Shown: positions 1 to 11,136 of the stretch, piece by piece | How the letters are laid out: the number at the start of each line of letters is the position of its first letter | Position numbering within the stretch: the first letter of the stretch is position 1 | DNA from: Geosiphon pyriformis | Taxonomy: Eukaryota; Glomeromycota; Glomeromycetes; Archaeosporales; Geosiphonaceae | Assembly (NCBI GenBank): GCA_016748015.1 | Contig: JAAOMT010000299.1 | Coordinates: 476,180 to 540,179 of the forward strand | Direction of reading: 5' to 3' | DNA: 64,000 bases | The notes under the pieces: model-generated | What the model was told of the DNA's origin: nothing | What the model saw: only the letters and a program-made list of their open reading frames with translations | Databases searched by the model: none | Position numbers and translations under genes: made by a program

Positions 1-153
1 GAACACTTAAATTTTACAATAATTCTCTACTAAAAACACAAAGACAAAAATAGTAAATAATTACAAAACACCCAAACCCAAAAACAAATAAAAACCTCAT
101 ATCCAAAAAATAATTTTCTTTATTCTCTCTTTTCATAATTAGTCAATTTTATC

Positions 154-861
154 ATGATTATTCCCCGAAATATTCAACAAATATCCCAAAAATTAATGTT
201 AGCCTTGAAAACACTCCCTGACTTATCTATAACAATTAATGGAAGTCAAATTAAATACATTCAGAAAGAAACCACAGCCCCAGTAGCAAATCATTTACAG
301 AACTATCACCCCTATAGAAGAGAAACAAAAAGTCACTCTGAGAATAGATTACTAAGACTTTTGAAACAGGCACTAAAAGAAAATCTGCTAATTGCCCCTA
401 TTGACATTCCACCAAATACTACAATACAACAAAAACTACTACTACTTCTTAATGAACAGAACAATGAACACACCCCTATCTATAGATACTTTCAAATTGG
501 AAAAACACTTTATGAACGAAAACTGGAACTTGAAGCAACAAATCTTACTCTTGAAGTTATACAAAAACAAATCTACAATGAATTCAAAACAGCAGCTGAA
601 CCAACAAACACTTGCTACAAACTTAGAGCAGCTTTTAGACTCTATGATTTGTTTAATACTTGTGAAAATGTTCTACAAAATCCAATACTGCAATCAATAA
701 AAGTCCAATACATTGGCAAACTCACAGAACTGAAATTTCAACAATTTTCAGACCAAATTACTTCAATCATTTTAGATCACTATCTCAATATTACAGATAG
801 TGCTTGGACTTTGATGGAGCTTAGTCTTAAGGAGGAGATTATGTTACCAGTAGAATTTTAG
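154..861 (+). CDS. ORF3, accessory protein of family A element (intact, 235 aa)
   Basis: Function unknown. This 235-residue protein sits between integrase and the 3' LTR, the place retroviruses use for env, but I see no signal peptide, membrane segment or cysteine cluster. It looks mainly helical and is rich in Q, L and K. Homologues occur at the same place in A3 (41993-42712, -), B1 (11137-11760) and C (27218-27931). Shared blocks are an N-terminal IPxNIxxxxQxL...ITIN, a central Y(R/Q)xxGKxL, and a C-terminal AxYRI/AFRLY...IGxLTxLxFxxxxxQI..ILDxY. The ATG at 154 is supported by the start region aligning with C. The frame runs through the polypurine tract and ends 20 nt inside the LTR. Confidence 0.8.
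   Translation: MIIPRNIQQISQKLMLALKTLPDLSITINGSQIKYIQKETTAPVANHLQNYHPYRRETKSHSENRLLRLLKQALKENLLIAPIDIPPNTTIQQKLLLLLNEQNNEHTPIYRYFQIGKTLYERKLELEATNLTLEVIQKQIYNEFKTAAEPTNTCYKLRAAFRLYDLFNTCENVLQNPILQSIKVQYIGKLTELKFQQFSDQITSIILDHYLNITDSAWTLMELSLKEEIMLPVEF
829..838 (+). other. Polypurine tract of A1
   Basis: The purine run AAGGAGGAGA ends 3 nt before the 3' LTR at 842. This is the expected position for the plus-strand primer of an LTR element. The same motif precedes the LTR in A3 on the opposite strand. Confidence 0.8.
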
Positions 862-1811
862 CTATTAATTAACATGAAATTACCCTTATAATTCTTATAA
901 TTCATTAGTATATTAATATCATTTCAAATTATCATTTATTATTTAATCAATTATCACATATCACGATTCAATTAAAATAATCTAATTAGTATAACAGAAA
1001 GTAAGATGATCAAATTACACAATACTCTGAACTTTGTAACATTCAAAAATTCGCCGAAATTTACAGAAATTCGCCGAAATTATGAATAGTTCACCCAAAT
1101 TAATCAATAGTTCAGCAAAATAACTTGTAGTTCATCAAAATGTATCTTTAGTTTGCCGGAATTTGGGCAAAGAAAAAAAGTGCAAGTTCATAAACTAGTA
1201 CTACAACAAGTTGTATAAAAGAAGAGCTTTTCTCTTCTGGAAAATGTATCTTACTTTAGATTTATCACTTAGAACCATTCCTACACACACAAAAGAAATA
1301 AATATCAAATAATTTGAAAAACCAAATTCTTTAATTATTACACTTGGAAAATCCCCAAAACCCAACTAACATTTTGAAATTGATTAGCTACCAATTTTAG
1401 TAAACTGTTAGTGACTTCAGGCTTGGATAAAAAACGTTTCTCTTGACAAAATTCTATTTCTTTTACATTTTTTTTATTTTTTTTTATTTTTCTTATTACA
1501 ATCATTAGGGTAGCCTACAGACAAGATTCCTGTAAAAGAGTTGACTTTCACAGCAAAGTAACTACACATTTTTAGTGAGCTTCCAGATGAACAATTCCTG
1601 GGAAAGAGTTGACGTTTACTACAACATAACTACATAAAGTAACTGGCAAGAAATTGGCCATTCCACTTATAAGCCCAGCAGTTCAAATTATAAGAGATAA
1701 TTTGAAAATAAATTCAGTTATTGGAGGTTCAACTACTTTCTGAAAATGTGAATTCACAGCAAATCAACATTACCAACATTTAAGAAAAGAGACCAAAAAC
1801 CTCCAGTAACA
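842..1811 (+). repeat. 3' LTR of A1 (970 bp, family A)
   Basis: It begins TGTTACCAG and ends CCAGTAACA and matches both 981-bp LTRs of A3 and the 983-bp LTR of A2 in opposite orientation. It holds an array of AATTCGCCGAAATT-like units at about 1046-1170, a TATA box, and an AATAAA at 1297-1302. It directly abuts A2 RT sequence on the right. Confidence 0.9.
1214..1221 (+). promoter_or_regulatory. TATA box in A1 LTR
   Basis: TATAAAAG lies just downstream of the U3 repeat array. It is conserved in the other family A LTRs (for example 50529-50536 on the minus strand), so it probably sets the transcription start of the element. The start point itself is not visible. Confidence 0.6.
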
Positions 1812-2603
1812 GCACTAATTTTTCCAGGGTCCGGTTTGATTCCATCTTTACTAACGATATGACCAAGAAAAGCCAAGCTTGTTTTTCCAAAGTAGCATTT
1901 TTCGATGTTGAGTTTTAGTTCTGCTTTTTGTAATCATTGAAAAACTTCTTACAGGTGTTTTAAGTGTAATTCGAATGATGAAGAATAAACATCAGTATCG
2001 TTAAAATAAACGACTACTGACTTCCAAAGAAGTTTTTGATACACAACATCCATTAATCTCTGAAATGTTGCTGGTGTATTGCATAATCCAAAAGGCATTA
2101 CATTGAACTCATAATTTCCACCTTGGGTGGTAAATGCTGTTTTGGGGTGATCTTTGGGATCCATAACAACTTGCCAGTAACCACTTTCTAAATCTAGCAT
2201 TGAAAAGTATTTGGATTTTCCAAGAGCATCTAACATGTCATCAATTCGGGAAAGGGAGTAGGCATCTCCAATTGTAACACTGTTGAGTTGTTAATAATCA
2301 ACACAAAATCATATCTTTCCATTTTTTTTTAATTAGCACTACAGGTGAAGCCCAAGAATTCATGGAGGGTTGGATAAGCCTGTTGTTAAGCATTCATTGT
2401 ACTTCTTCTCGGATGAATTGGTGGCTTTCTGGAACAACTCGGTAGGCTTGTTGTCACCTTGGTTTGGCGTCTCCTGTGTAGATTTGATGTTGAACCAAAT
2501 TGGTTCTTCTTAAGTCATTGTTGTTTTCGGCAAAGATATCAGCAAATTCTGCAATTAGTTTTTTGAGCTGGTTTTGTTGTTGTGGTTCAAGTTGTCTCAT
2601 GTT
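1812..2603 (-). pseudogene. A2 reverse transcriptase fragment
   Basis: The best segment (1949-2236) shows the Ty3/gypsy RT core: LDLESGYWQV, then FNVMPFGLCNTPATFQRLM, then the active site. The active-site box reads YFND instead of YLDD. Upstream, the conserved DYRQLN block has TAA in place of Arg. The fragment is truncated at 1812 by the insertion of A1, so the thumb, RNase H and integrase are missing from the window. Confidence 0.85.
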
Positions 2604-3650
2604 GATTTAAGATAGTTTTTCTATGACAACATGGTAGTTTTCAAAGCTGAGATTTGGGTTGATTTTTGATAGTGAATGTCCAATAATTTCAGAAAAATCG
2701 GGGACTGTTTGGGGTAATTCTTGTTGAAATATGTTACTGTGAATAACTCTAATTTCTAAATTATTTAATAAAACTATGAGGTAATTATTGGGGTTGTAAA
2801 AAGTAACTCGGACTTTCTTTGTTCTTTCTGGAACATAAATGTTTGGGATCAAAATATTATGTTCTAAGCAGACTTGTTCATTGGACTCAAAAATTTGTTG
2901 TGTGGTTGTTGGCTTTGAGCAGGTGTAGATTTCCGGATGTTCTTCAAAGGGTGAGATGGTAATTGGTTGTGGAAGTCTGAGAATCTGGTGGGATTTGTTC
3001 TGTGTTTTAAGGGCTATATTAACTGGAACTGTGAATCATCCAGTTGAACCAAAATCTTGGGTTTCTCTATCACTTTTTCCTAATTGTTCTCTTTGATTAA
3101 CTAGTTGCAAACCCGAAATGTTGATTAGGGGTAGGTAAATAGCTTGGGCAATTTTTTCATGTTTGATCTTGAATGGTTTGTTAGTTTCATTTTGAAGCAT
3201 TATTGTTATGTCTCCAGTATATCCAGCATCGATTATTCTTCCTCTGACATTGATTCCTTTGCTTGCCAGAGAGGACTGGGAGGCGATTTGAACCATTGCT
3301 TCTAGTGGAATTTTGAGTGCAATTTTGAGGTTGATTTTTGTGAGAGATTTGGGTTTGAGAACAAGAGTATCTTTGTTTGGATATTTTAGGTCATATCCAG
3401 CATCAATTTCGTGTGCTTTTTCGGGTTTTATTCCTTGTCCATTGTTGTTGAAATATTTGAGTTGTAAGGCAGGCTGATTTTCGATAAGATAGATGGGTGT
3501 TGTTTCAATTTCTTCCATTGCTTTAGGTTCTTCAAATTCAATTTCGTTCTCATCACTTTTGCTGGGCAAGGAGATGCTAAGAGTGTAGCATTCAGGATAC
3601 CACTGTTCATTACAAGGCATAATGCATTCTTCACATAGCCTAATGTTCAT
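2604..3650 (-). pseudogene. A2 dUTPase domain plus beta-rich linker
   Basis: Residues of the 3036-3650 segment carry dUTPase motifs in order: DAGYDL, SQSSLASKGI, GRIIDAGYTGDITIML, EKIAQAIYLPL and a C-terminal DFGSTG. The family hydrolyses dUTP to dUMP. The frame then breaks at a stop near 3036 and continues as the linker module at 2607-2852, which includes VPERTKKVRVTFYNPNNY. The domain lies between the Cys-rich region and RT, as in A3. Confidence 0.82.
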
Positions 3651-4429
3651 TTGCTCTAATCATTGAATTTGAGCTTCTTGGGTTGGGTAGGTGTAACTTG
3701 CAATTTGGTGGTAGACTTCTACTTCATCTTCGTAATCAAATCCAGCTAATTCCATGGTGTATTCAATGTATTTTGCTTCCTTTATTTGACGGACATCTTC
3801 TTTGGTAGCTCTATTAATTAATGCCATTGCTAGGTCGAAAATCATCTCAGCATCATGGGGGTAGTGATAAAGTTTGTTGAGAGCACTGTTGTATGCTGCA
3901 TTAAAGGGTGTTCTTCTTTTTACTTTTTCTGAAATTGATAAAGCATATTGGCAGGTCTGATTGCAGACTTCTCTTCTCATTGCTACATCAATCCAATTGC
4001 ATTCTTCTGGTAGCATATCTCCACAAGTCAAATAAGGGGTGTTATCCCATTTTTCACTTCTTTTTATTAGATGGCCCCATCATTCTCTGTGGCAAGCCTT
4101 GCAGTAATAACAAGTATGATTTTCATATTCTTCTTCAGGTGAAATACAGGCTCTCATTGATAATAGTTTCTTGTGGCAGTCCTTACATTTAAGAGGAATA
4201 TAGGGGCATTGTTTCTTTGGTTCTGGCTTTGAGTATAGGATATTTCATCCAGAGGTTTCAGGTTCAGAGTGTGGTGTAAAATGTTCTTGTTTAGTTTCAT
4301 CGGCCCAATTGGACATTGATCCAAGAGCCATGAATGTTTCAATTATTGGTTTTTCTTCTTCTGATTCAAATTCAAAAGCCAGGGCTTTTTCAGAGCATTT
4401 GTTAAATGTACCACAAGTGGCAGGTACTT
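3651..4429 (-). pseudogene. A2 Cys-rich module between protease and dUTPase
   Basis: Two open pieces (4154-4342 and 3660-4031), in different frames, show the conserved core LTCGDMLPEECNWIDVAMRREVCNQTCQ and a second cluster, LCEECIMPC, just before the dUTPase. Spacing of paired cysteines suggests zinc binding. I do not recognise the domain as a named family. Equivalent regions exist in A3, B2 and C. Confidence 0.65.
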
Positions 4430-5075
4430 GGGCATGTTGTCCTTGGTAAGAGATTTATAGTTCTTGGGTTTCTCAGTCTAATTTTGCATTGGCTTTCTGG
4501 AGCCAATCATTTCCGACAAGAGCTTAGTATTGGGGAGCATCCATGACCAAAACTTTGACTGGAATGGTGATTCCGTCAATTGTGAATGGAAAATTGTCAA
4601 TCTCTCCTACTGGAGTCTTTTTCATGCCATTGGCAGTAACAATGATTGTCTGAGCTGGTCGGTCAACATTTTTTTTAGCTGCTGCATCAATTGATATGTG
4701 ATGATACTTCCAGCAGATCTACTGTCTAGGATCAAGCGAATTGACTTTTCTTTTACTTCAGCTTTTGTGTACATTGTAGTGATGGCTTTTTGTTCATTAG
4801 CCACTGCATTGTTAAGCAAGAATGGTGATTCATTTGCTTCAAATTCGAATGGAAATATATCTGAAAGGTTGGCATTTTCAGCAATTCTGACTGGTGGGAT
4901 TGTGGTAGAAGTATAGAAAGAGTTTTGTTGTTGTGCTGCAGCTCTACCTTCCGAGAGTGCAGTATAGTGAAAATTCTGTTCTTCAGGTATTGTTAAATAA
5001 CTAGGTTGAGTATAATAGTGATTAGATCTTGGTTGAGTGGAATTTTGGGGGACCAATTGGTTGTTCAAACTAATT
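4430..5075 (-). pseudogene. A2 aspartic protease
   Basis: The retropepsin-type active site reads LILDSRSAGSII, where A3 has LILDSGSAGSII; the Gly after Ser is replaced by Arg, which should inactivate it. The downstream ALIGNDWL-type block lies near 4500-4520. The segment is out of frame with gag because of a deletion near 5195. Confidence 0.8.
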
Positions 5076-6801
5076 CTATTGTTGTTTACTTGGTATCGGT
5101 TTTGTGGTGTAAATTGGTTTTGTGTAATCAGTCTTCGAGCAGGTACTTGATAATGTTGTGTAGGTGGTTGTTGGTATTGCTGTTGGATTGGCTGTGATAA
5201 TAGTTACTTGGATATTAGGGTCTTGGTGGATAGTAAGCTGGTGGTGGTGGTTGATAATAAGATTGCTGTGGTAGAGGGTAATGTTGATTACTCCTATTTT
5301 GTTGGTCTCATTGTAGCTTTCTGCAATCTCTTTTTCAGTGGCCAAAGATTCTACAATAATGGCAATTCTGAGGCTGGTTATTAGGAAGTAGTGCAAAGTT
5401 ATTTTGATTTCGTTTTTGGAGTGGTTGATATCTTTGGGGTTGCTGTTGTTGTTGATTGGTGAAATAGTTTTCAACCTTCTTTGTGAGTTGATCAATTTTT
5501 TTCTTAGCTGCTGAGCTGGTTTCTCTAATTGCCAAATTTACAAGTTTTGTGCAATTGGCCTCTTCTATGGCCATTTTGTATCTTTTCGCATGCTGTATGG
5601 CAGAGTTTAAATCTTCTGGGGCATGTGGGCAAACCTTTTTAATTAGTTTATCTTTGAGACCAGCAATAAATTGATCCAAAATTTGAGCATCGGAGTAATA
5701 ATCATTTGTTTTAAGTTGGCAAATTCATCTGAGAAGTTTGTTGAATCTTCTAATATAAGTCATGACAGATTCGGAGGATTCTTGTTTGATATTATGAAAA
5801 CAATTTTGAAGTGTAATTGAGGTGTTGTTATTAGTGAATTGTTTTAGGAAGGCAGTTTTGAAAGCTGTCCAGTCATTAAAAGGGGTGGTCAAGTTTTCAA
5901 ACCATTTACCTGCTGTTCCTTTGAGGAAATAGGGAATTGTTCTTAACATTCTGGCAGTATTCTATCCATTTGCATCTCCAGCTTTAGTAACTTGGTCGAG
6001 CCATTCTTGGGGACTGGCCTCAATGTCTTTTCTATTGAATTCAGGGATTTTTGCGATGTATACTGTTATTTCGTCTTCCTCGTTTTCACTGTCTATTGAT
6101 TCTCCTTCAGATATTTCAGAGTCGTTTTCTTTGTTCACTGCTGTCTCAGAGTGTTCACTTTGATTTTCAGCTAGAAAGTCAAGGAGATTGGAACTAGTTT
6201 GAAGGGGTTCTTGTTGTCTGGTGGCACTTCTGGATAATGTAAAATCTTCTAGTCTTGTAAATCAATTTAAAAGTGAATTAGATGTTTGTGCTTGTGCAAG
6301 TAAAGCTGGAAAAGATGTGATAGTAAGTGGAAGTTTTGAACTGGTCTCTTGTTCAGGTGTTTGTAAATGTTTGGCAGTTGTTTTTGGTAATATTGGAGTA
6401 TTTGGGGTGGTTTTTGAGTATTGCTTCAATTTTTGTTTGCCTTTGTTGCTTGTTTCTGTTTTTGATTCAAAATCAATGAAGTATTGAGACTGTACTGGAT
6501 ATGTTTCTTCACAGTACTTGATAATGTTAAAGTTAAGTTCTTGAAAGTAAGTGGCAAGTGTTTCACTGTTAAAGTTTTCAGTTTTCAACTGTGAATAGTG
6601 TACTAAATTATTGTAAAGATTGCTTCTGACTTCTGAGATATTGTAATTTCCAAAAAGATAATTGTTGATGCAGTTTTCAATGTATTGGTATACTGATTTC
6701 TTGACAACTTCAATTCCGTCTGGAATGTTGAATTTTTGCTTGCAGTGGGTGTAAATTGACTGGTAATATTCTAAAGTTGTTGCATCTAGTGTGGTTGCCA
6801 C
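5076..6801 (-). pseudogene. A2 gag
   Basis: The region aligns along its length with the 571-codon gag of A3. It includes the N-terminal domain (6262-6801), the capsid-like domain (5335-5949, with GTAGKWFENL) and a CCHC knuckle whose Trp codon after the His is TGA. A 10-bp stretch present in A3 (near 48,275-48,285) is missing here at about 5195, which shifts the frame. The likely start is a GTG at 6799-6801 in the context AAAGTGG; no in-frame ATG precedes it. Confidence 0.82.
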
Positions 6802-6831
6802 TTTGAAGTTGTTTTTGCTGTGTTGTTTCTG

Positions 6832-6844
6832 TGGGAGAGCACCA
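6832..6844 (-). other. Primer-binding site of A2
   Basis: On the minus strand TGGTGCTCTCCCA begins 2 nt after the 5' LTR. It is identical to the A3 site at 49921-49933. Its complement ends in CCA, as a tRNA 3' end must, but I cannot name the tRNA. Confidence 0.7.
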
Positions 6845-6846
6845 AA

Positions 6847-7829
6847 TGTTACCAGAGGTTTTTGGTCTCTTTTTTTTAATGTTGTTGATGGCTGTTTGCT
6901 GTAAATTCACGTTTTTTGGATGTGGTTAAACCTCCAATAACTGAATTTATTTTCAAATTATCTCCTATAATTTGAACTGCTGGGCTTATAAGTGGAATGA
7001 CCAATTTCTTGCCAGTTACTTTATGTAGTTACATTGTAGTAAATGTCAACTCTTTCCCAGGAATTGCTTGTCTGGAAGCTCACTAAAAATGTGTAGTTAC
7101 TTTGCTGTGAAAGTCAACTCTTCTACAAGAATCTCGTCTGTAGGCTACCCTAATGATTATAATAAGAAAAATAAAAGAAAAGTAAAAAAAATGTAAAAGA
7201 AATTGAATTCTGTCAAGGGAAGCGTTTTCTATCGAGGCCTGAAGTCACTAACAGATTACTGAAATTGGTAGCTAATCAATTTCAAAATGTTAGTTGTGTT
7301 GAGAGAATTTCAAGTGTAATAATTAAGGAATTTGGTTTGTTTTCAAATTATTTGATTTTTATTTTTTTTTGTGTGTATAGAAGATAGTTCTAAGTGATAA
7401 ATCTAAAGTAAGATACATTTCCTTGAAGAGAGAAGCTCTTCTTTTATACAACTTGTCATAACACTATTCTATGAACTTGAACTTTGCTATTTTCTATAAT
7501 TTTGCTGAACTAAAGATACATTTCGGCAAACTACAAGTTATTTCTGCAAACTATTAGATATTTTGGTGAATTATCAATTATTTTGGTGAATTTCTTACAA
7601 ATTTCGGCGAACTTTTTGAATGTTACATAGTTCGGGTATTGCATGATTGATCATCACAATTAAGTTACATTTGTGTTATGTACAAATTGAGTTATTAATT
7701 AAATGATAATTTCGGATATTTTATTAATATAATAAGTGATAATTTGAAACAATAATATATGCTAATTAATGATAAGATTTATAAGGATAATTTCATGTTA
7801 AACAATGTTTCTAATTTCATCTGGTAACA
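6847..7829 (-). repeat. 5' LTR of A2 (983 bp, family A)
   Basis: In plus-strand terms it starts TGTTACCAGAGG and ends CATCTGGTAACA. The U3 array lies at about 7505-7622. It is an inverted copy of the A1 LTR at 842-1811. The next four bases (7830-7833, GCAG) should be one half of the target duplication. Confidence 0.9.
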
Positions 7830-7830
7830 G

Positions 7831-9638
7831 CAGAAAAAGAAATTGTTGACCAAGGAGAAATTATCTCAATGGGTCAAACAATTTCTATTCCACCATATGG
7901 CCAATACATAATAGGAATAAAGTGAAAGGTAAAAGAACAGAATCAGATTTTTGAAGCAGAACCAACCCTTTGTGAATTAGGAGAAATTGGATTTATCAAT
8001 CTACACATACCAGCCAAGAGCCATAACTATATCAAAATTTCTATCTACAACAACACTGGAAATATTGTAGAAATACCAGCCGGAACCACTATATGATACT
8101 TAAGCACTGAAATAGAGAATCAACTACCAAGCACCATTCTAAACTTTCCACAGTTTTGTGAATATGTCAATATTACATCACAAATGATATATGGACAAAG
8201 TGAAGGTTATTTGCTCCAACCAGAACAATTGGAACAAATGAACATAGGAAACTTGGATCTATTCCAAAGTATGCAACTTAAGATGTTGCTCAACAATTTC
8301 AATGACATCTTTGCCAGCAAAAATGAGTTTGGCCGAACTGACATCATCCAGCATCAGATCAAGACTAGAGATGCAATGCCAATTAAACAAAGAGCATACA
8401 GAGTACCACCAGTTAGCCATGAGATTATTCGGTAAGAGATAAACCGAATGCTTGACAACGGGCTAATTCAGCCATCAATGGGCCCATGGTCATCACCAAT
8501 GGTACTCATTTGTAAAAAGAATAAAAAGATCCACTTTTGTGTGGATTATAGAAAACTCAATGGAATAACTTGTGGAGATAGCTACTCCACTCCATGGATC
8601 CAAGAATTATTCGATGCTTTTGGTAGAAACAAATAGTTTTCAACATTAGACCTAGACAGTGATTACTGGCAAGTAGCCATGGATCTAGCCAACAAAGAAA
8701 AGACAACATTCACCATCAGAGAAGGGAATTTTGAATTTGAAGTAATGCCATTTGGCTTAACCAATACACCAGCCACTTTCCAATGGCTAATGGAAATTGT
8801 TTATACTGGCTTATTGTGGAAATCAGTAGTTGTATACTTGGACGACACCAATGTATTCTCAAAAACATTTGATGATCATCTTTATCATCTTCAACAAGTG
8901 TTCGAAAAACTAAGAAGAGCAGGACTAAAGTTAAATGCAACAAAGTGTTTTTTTGGTAAAACAGAACTAAAATTCTTGGAACACATAGTCAGCAAAAATG
9001 GCATCAAAACGGATCCAGAGAAAATAGAGATAGTAAAGAACTTTCCAGTGCTGACAAATATGACAGAACTGAAATCATTCTTGGGATTCGCCAGCTACTA
9101 TTGATGTTTTATCAAGAACTTTTCCAAGATAGCGCAGCTACTCAACCAACTGCAAACCAAAAATACAAAATATGAATGGACAGAAAGTCAACAAAAAGCT
9201 TTTGATATTCTGAGAAGAAAGTTCATTTAAACTCCAGTACTGATCTATTCAGATTACAGCAAACTATTTATCATTACCACCAATGCATCTGGCCAAGCAT
9301 TGAGAGCAGTACTATCTCAGAGAGAACTAGACGGCAGGGAACATCTAATAGCATATGCTAGCAGAAGTTTAACACCAGCCGAAAAGAACTATAGAACACC
9401 GGAACAAGAACACTTAGCGATATACTGAGCAGTCATGAAATGGAAAGAATACTTGAGCCAGAAGTTTGAGATGTATACAGATCACAAAGGATTAACATCA
9501 CTCCAAAAACAAGAATTTGGAGATGGAAGACAATCAAGATAGAAAATGGCACTTGCACTATATAATTATACAATACATTATAAAAAGGGAAAAGACAACA
9601 AAAATGCTGACAGTTTATCACAAATGAGACAAATTTAA
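7831..9638 (+). pseudogene. B1 dUTPase end, RT and RNase H
   Basis: One frame runs from the linker module (IPAKSHNYIKISIYNN near 8010) through RT to the TAA at 9636-9638. RT motifs are FCVDYRKLN, SDYWQVAMD, EVMPFGLTNTPATF and an intact YLDD. The RT-proximal RNase H reads TTNASG where TDASG is expected, so a catalytic Asp is lost. Stops occur at positions where related copies have Arg, Gln or Trp, including ASYY-stop-CF (expected Arg) and NK-stop-FS (expected Trp). The 3' end overlaps the integrase frame. Confidence 0.87.
9624..9638 (+). promoter_or_regulatory. RNase H / integrase overlap, candidate +1 frameshift site (B1)
   Basis: ATGAGACAAATTTAA reads Met-Arg-Gln-Ile-stop in the RT frame. 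The integrase frame (+1) has its upstream limiting stop TGA at 9625-9627. Both frames are therefore open only across these few codons. The same 15-nt arrangement occurs in A3, B2 and C. Confidence 0.55.
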
Positions 9639-11046
9639 GGACATTTCAACCCAAAAATATAACAAAACCAAAACAATACTCACAAAAATATAACAAAAGA
9701 TGAACACACAAAAATATTAACAACTTTAACATTATATAAATACTCAACAGTTCAAGGAGAATTTATCTCAAACGGAATGAAAGAGTATCAAACAACAATC
9801 AAAATATTTTATCACTCACCAAAATATACTTTATCGGAAAAATAGAAGGGATCCAGATCAACCAACCAGAGTAATTACAGAGCCAGAAAAAGAGACCATA
9901 TTATTTAACATGCACTCAAATCTAACAGCAGAACATTTTCACAAAGAAGCAACCATAGAAAGAACCAGAAAAAGATACTATTGGCCATCAATATATCCAG
10001 ACATCATTCAATATATTCAAAATTGTGATGCTTGTCAAAGAAGAGGAAGAACAAGACCCAGCAAACCATTGAGACCAATCAAAATGGAACAATCATTTGA
10101 TCATATTGGAATTGATTTAGTTGGACCATTAACAATTACCAGCAGAGGAAACAGATACATAGCAGTAGCTATGGACTATCTCACTAAATGGCCAGAGGTA
10201 AAAGCAATTCAAAGAGCAGATGCAAAATCTGTTGCTGAATTCATTTATCAGGATTTGATTTGTTGACATGGATGTCCAAAAGAATTATTATCAGACCAAG
10301 GAACTCATTTTGTAAACAAAACATTAACAGAATTGAGCCAAAGATTCGGAATTAAGAGACCACTATTATCACCATACCATCCACAAACCAACAGATTAGT
10401 CGAAAGATTCAACAGAACATTGTATGAAGCAATAGCTAAGCTCAACCAAGAAAATCAGAACGATTAGAACATGTTGATACCATCAGTACTATTTGTTTAT
10501 TGAACAATGAAGCAAGACACTACACAAGCAACACCATTTGAATTAGTATATGATAGAACAGCAACATTACCAGTGGAGATAGAGGTCAACACATATCTAA
10601 CTGAACCAATAACAGAAGAGAATTTCCAAGAAACATTGTTAAGAAGAACATATGACTTAATGGAAACAGTGGAAAACAAACGAAAAAAAGCAGCTGATAA
10701 CATACAAAAGTTACAAAAGAAACAGAAAGAAAGACATGATAATCAACTACCAGACAAACCAGTTGAATTCAAGATTGAAGACAAAGTACTCTTATATTGT
10801 ACCAAAGCAGAAAAACAATGGAGTAGAAAATTTGACTCCAAATAGGACAGACCATTTCACATAGAAGAAATTCTAGGAAATGGAGCTTACAAATTAAAAC
10901 TGGACAACAAAATCTTAACCAAAGCAGCACATGGAGATCAACTGAAACCATACCACAACACCATACCACCATTTACCAGTAATATTCTACAATTAGAAGT
11001 ACAGAGAATACTAGTCCAACCAGATCAGATTCCACGAAATCTGTAA
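9628..11046 (+). pseudogene. B1 integrase
   Basis: It has the HHCC zinc domain (HSNLTAEHFHKEAT...CDACQ), then the DDE core: GIDLVGPL, LLSDQGTHF and HPQTNRLVERFN. The C-terminal part has a VLLY...GPF-type module (near 10,780-10,900) and no chromodomain. Stops include TGA after DLIC (10264-10266) and several more. It is in the +1 frame relative to RT/RNase H, as in all other copies, and ends at TAA 11044-11046. Confidence 0.87.
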
Positions 11047-11136
11047 CCAATCATTATTATTGACAACAACACGTCAAATTAATCCATCAAAAGAATATAT
11101 AAAGACAAGGTAGACGCGACAGGAAATATCAGAAAA

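Larger units (their letters stand above)
1..1811 (+). mobile_element. LTR retrotransposon copy A1, 3' part
   Basis: This is the 3' end of a family A Ty3/gypsy-type element. Reading rightwards it shows a short non-coding stretch (1-153), ORF3, a polypurine tract and the 3' LTR. The rest lies left of the window. Sequence after 1811 resumes in the middle of the RT gene of copy A2 on the opposite strand (compare A3 near 44,880-44,940), so A1 is inserted in A2. The 4-bp target duplication seen for other copies cannot be checked because the left end is missing. ORF3 is unbroken here, so this may be one of the younger insertions. Confidence 0.88.
1812..7829 (-). mobile_element. LTR retrotransposon copy A2, 5' part
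   Basis: This minus-strand family A element runs from its 5' LTR (6847-7829) through gag, protease, Cys-rich, dUTPase and part of RT. It is cut at 1811 by copy A1. It is inserted in the dUTPase/RT gene of B1, whose sequence resumes at 7830. The coding frame changes between 5335 and 5068, between 4342 and 4031, and between 2852 and 2236, and there are also in-frame stops. The copy is therefore dead and more damaged than A3. Confidence 0.9.

Noticed and set aside
154..861. ORF3 as a retroviral-type envelope gene
   Set aside because: The position fits, but there is no signal peptide, hydrophobic segment or cysteine pattern.
1046..1170. CRISPR-like array in the LTR
   Set aside because: The units are imperfect, have no spacers and lie in U3 of a eukaryotic LTR.
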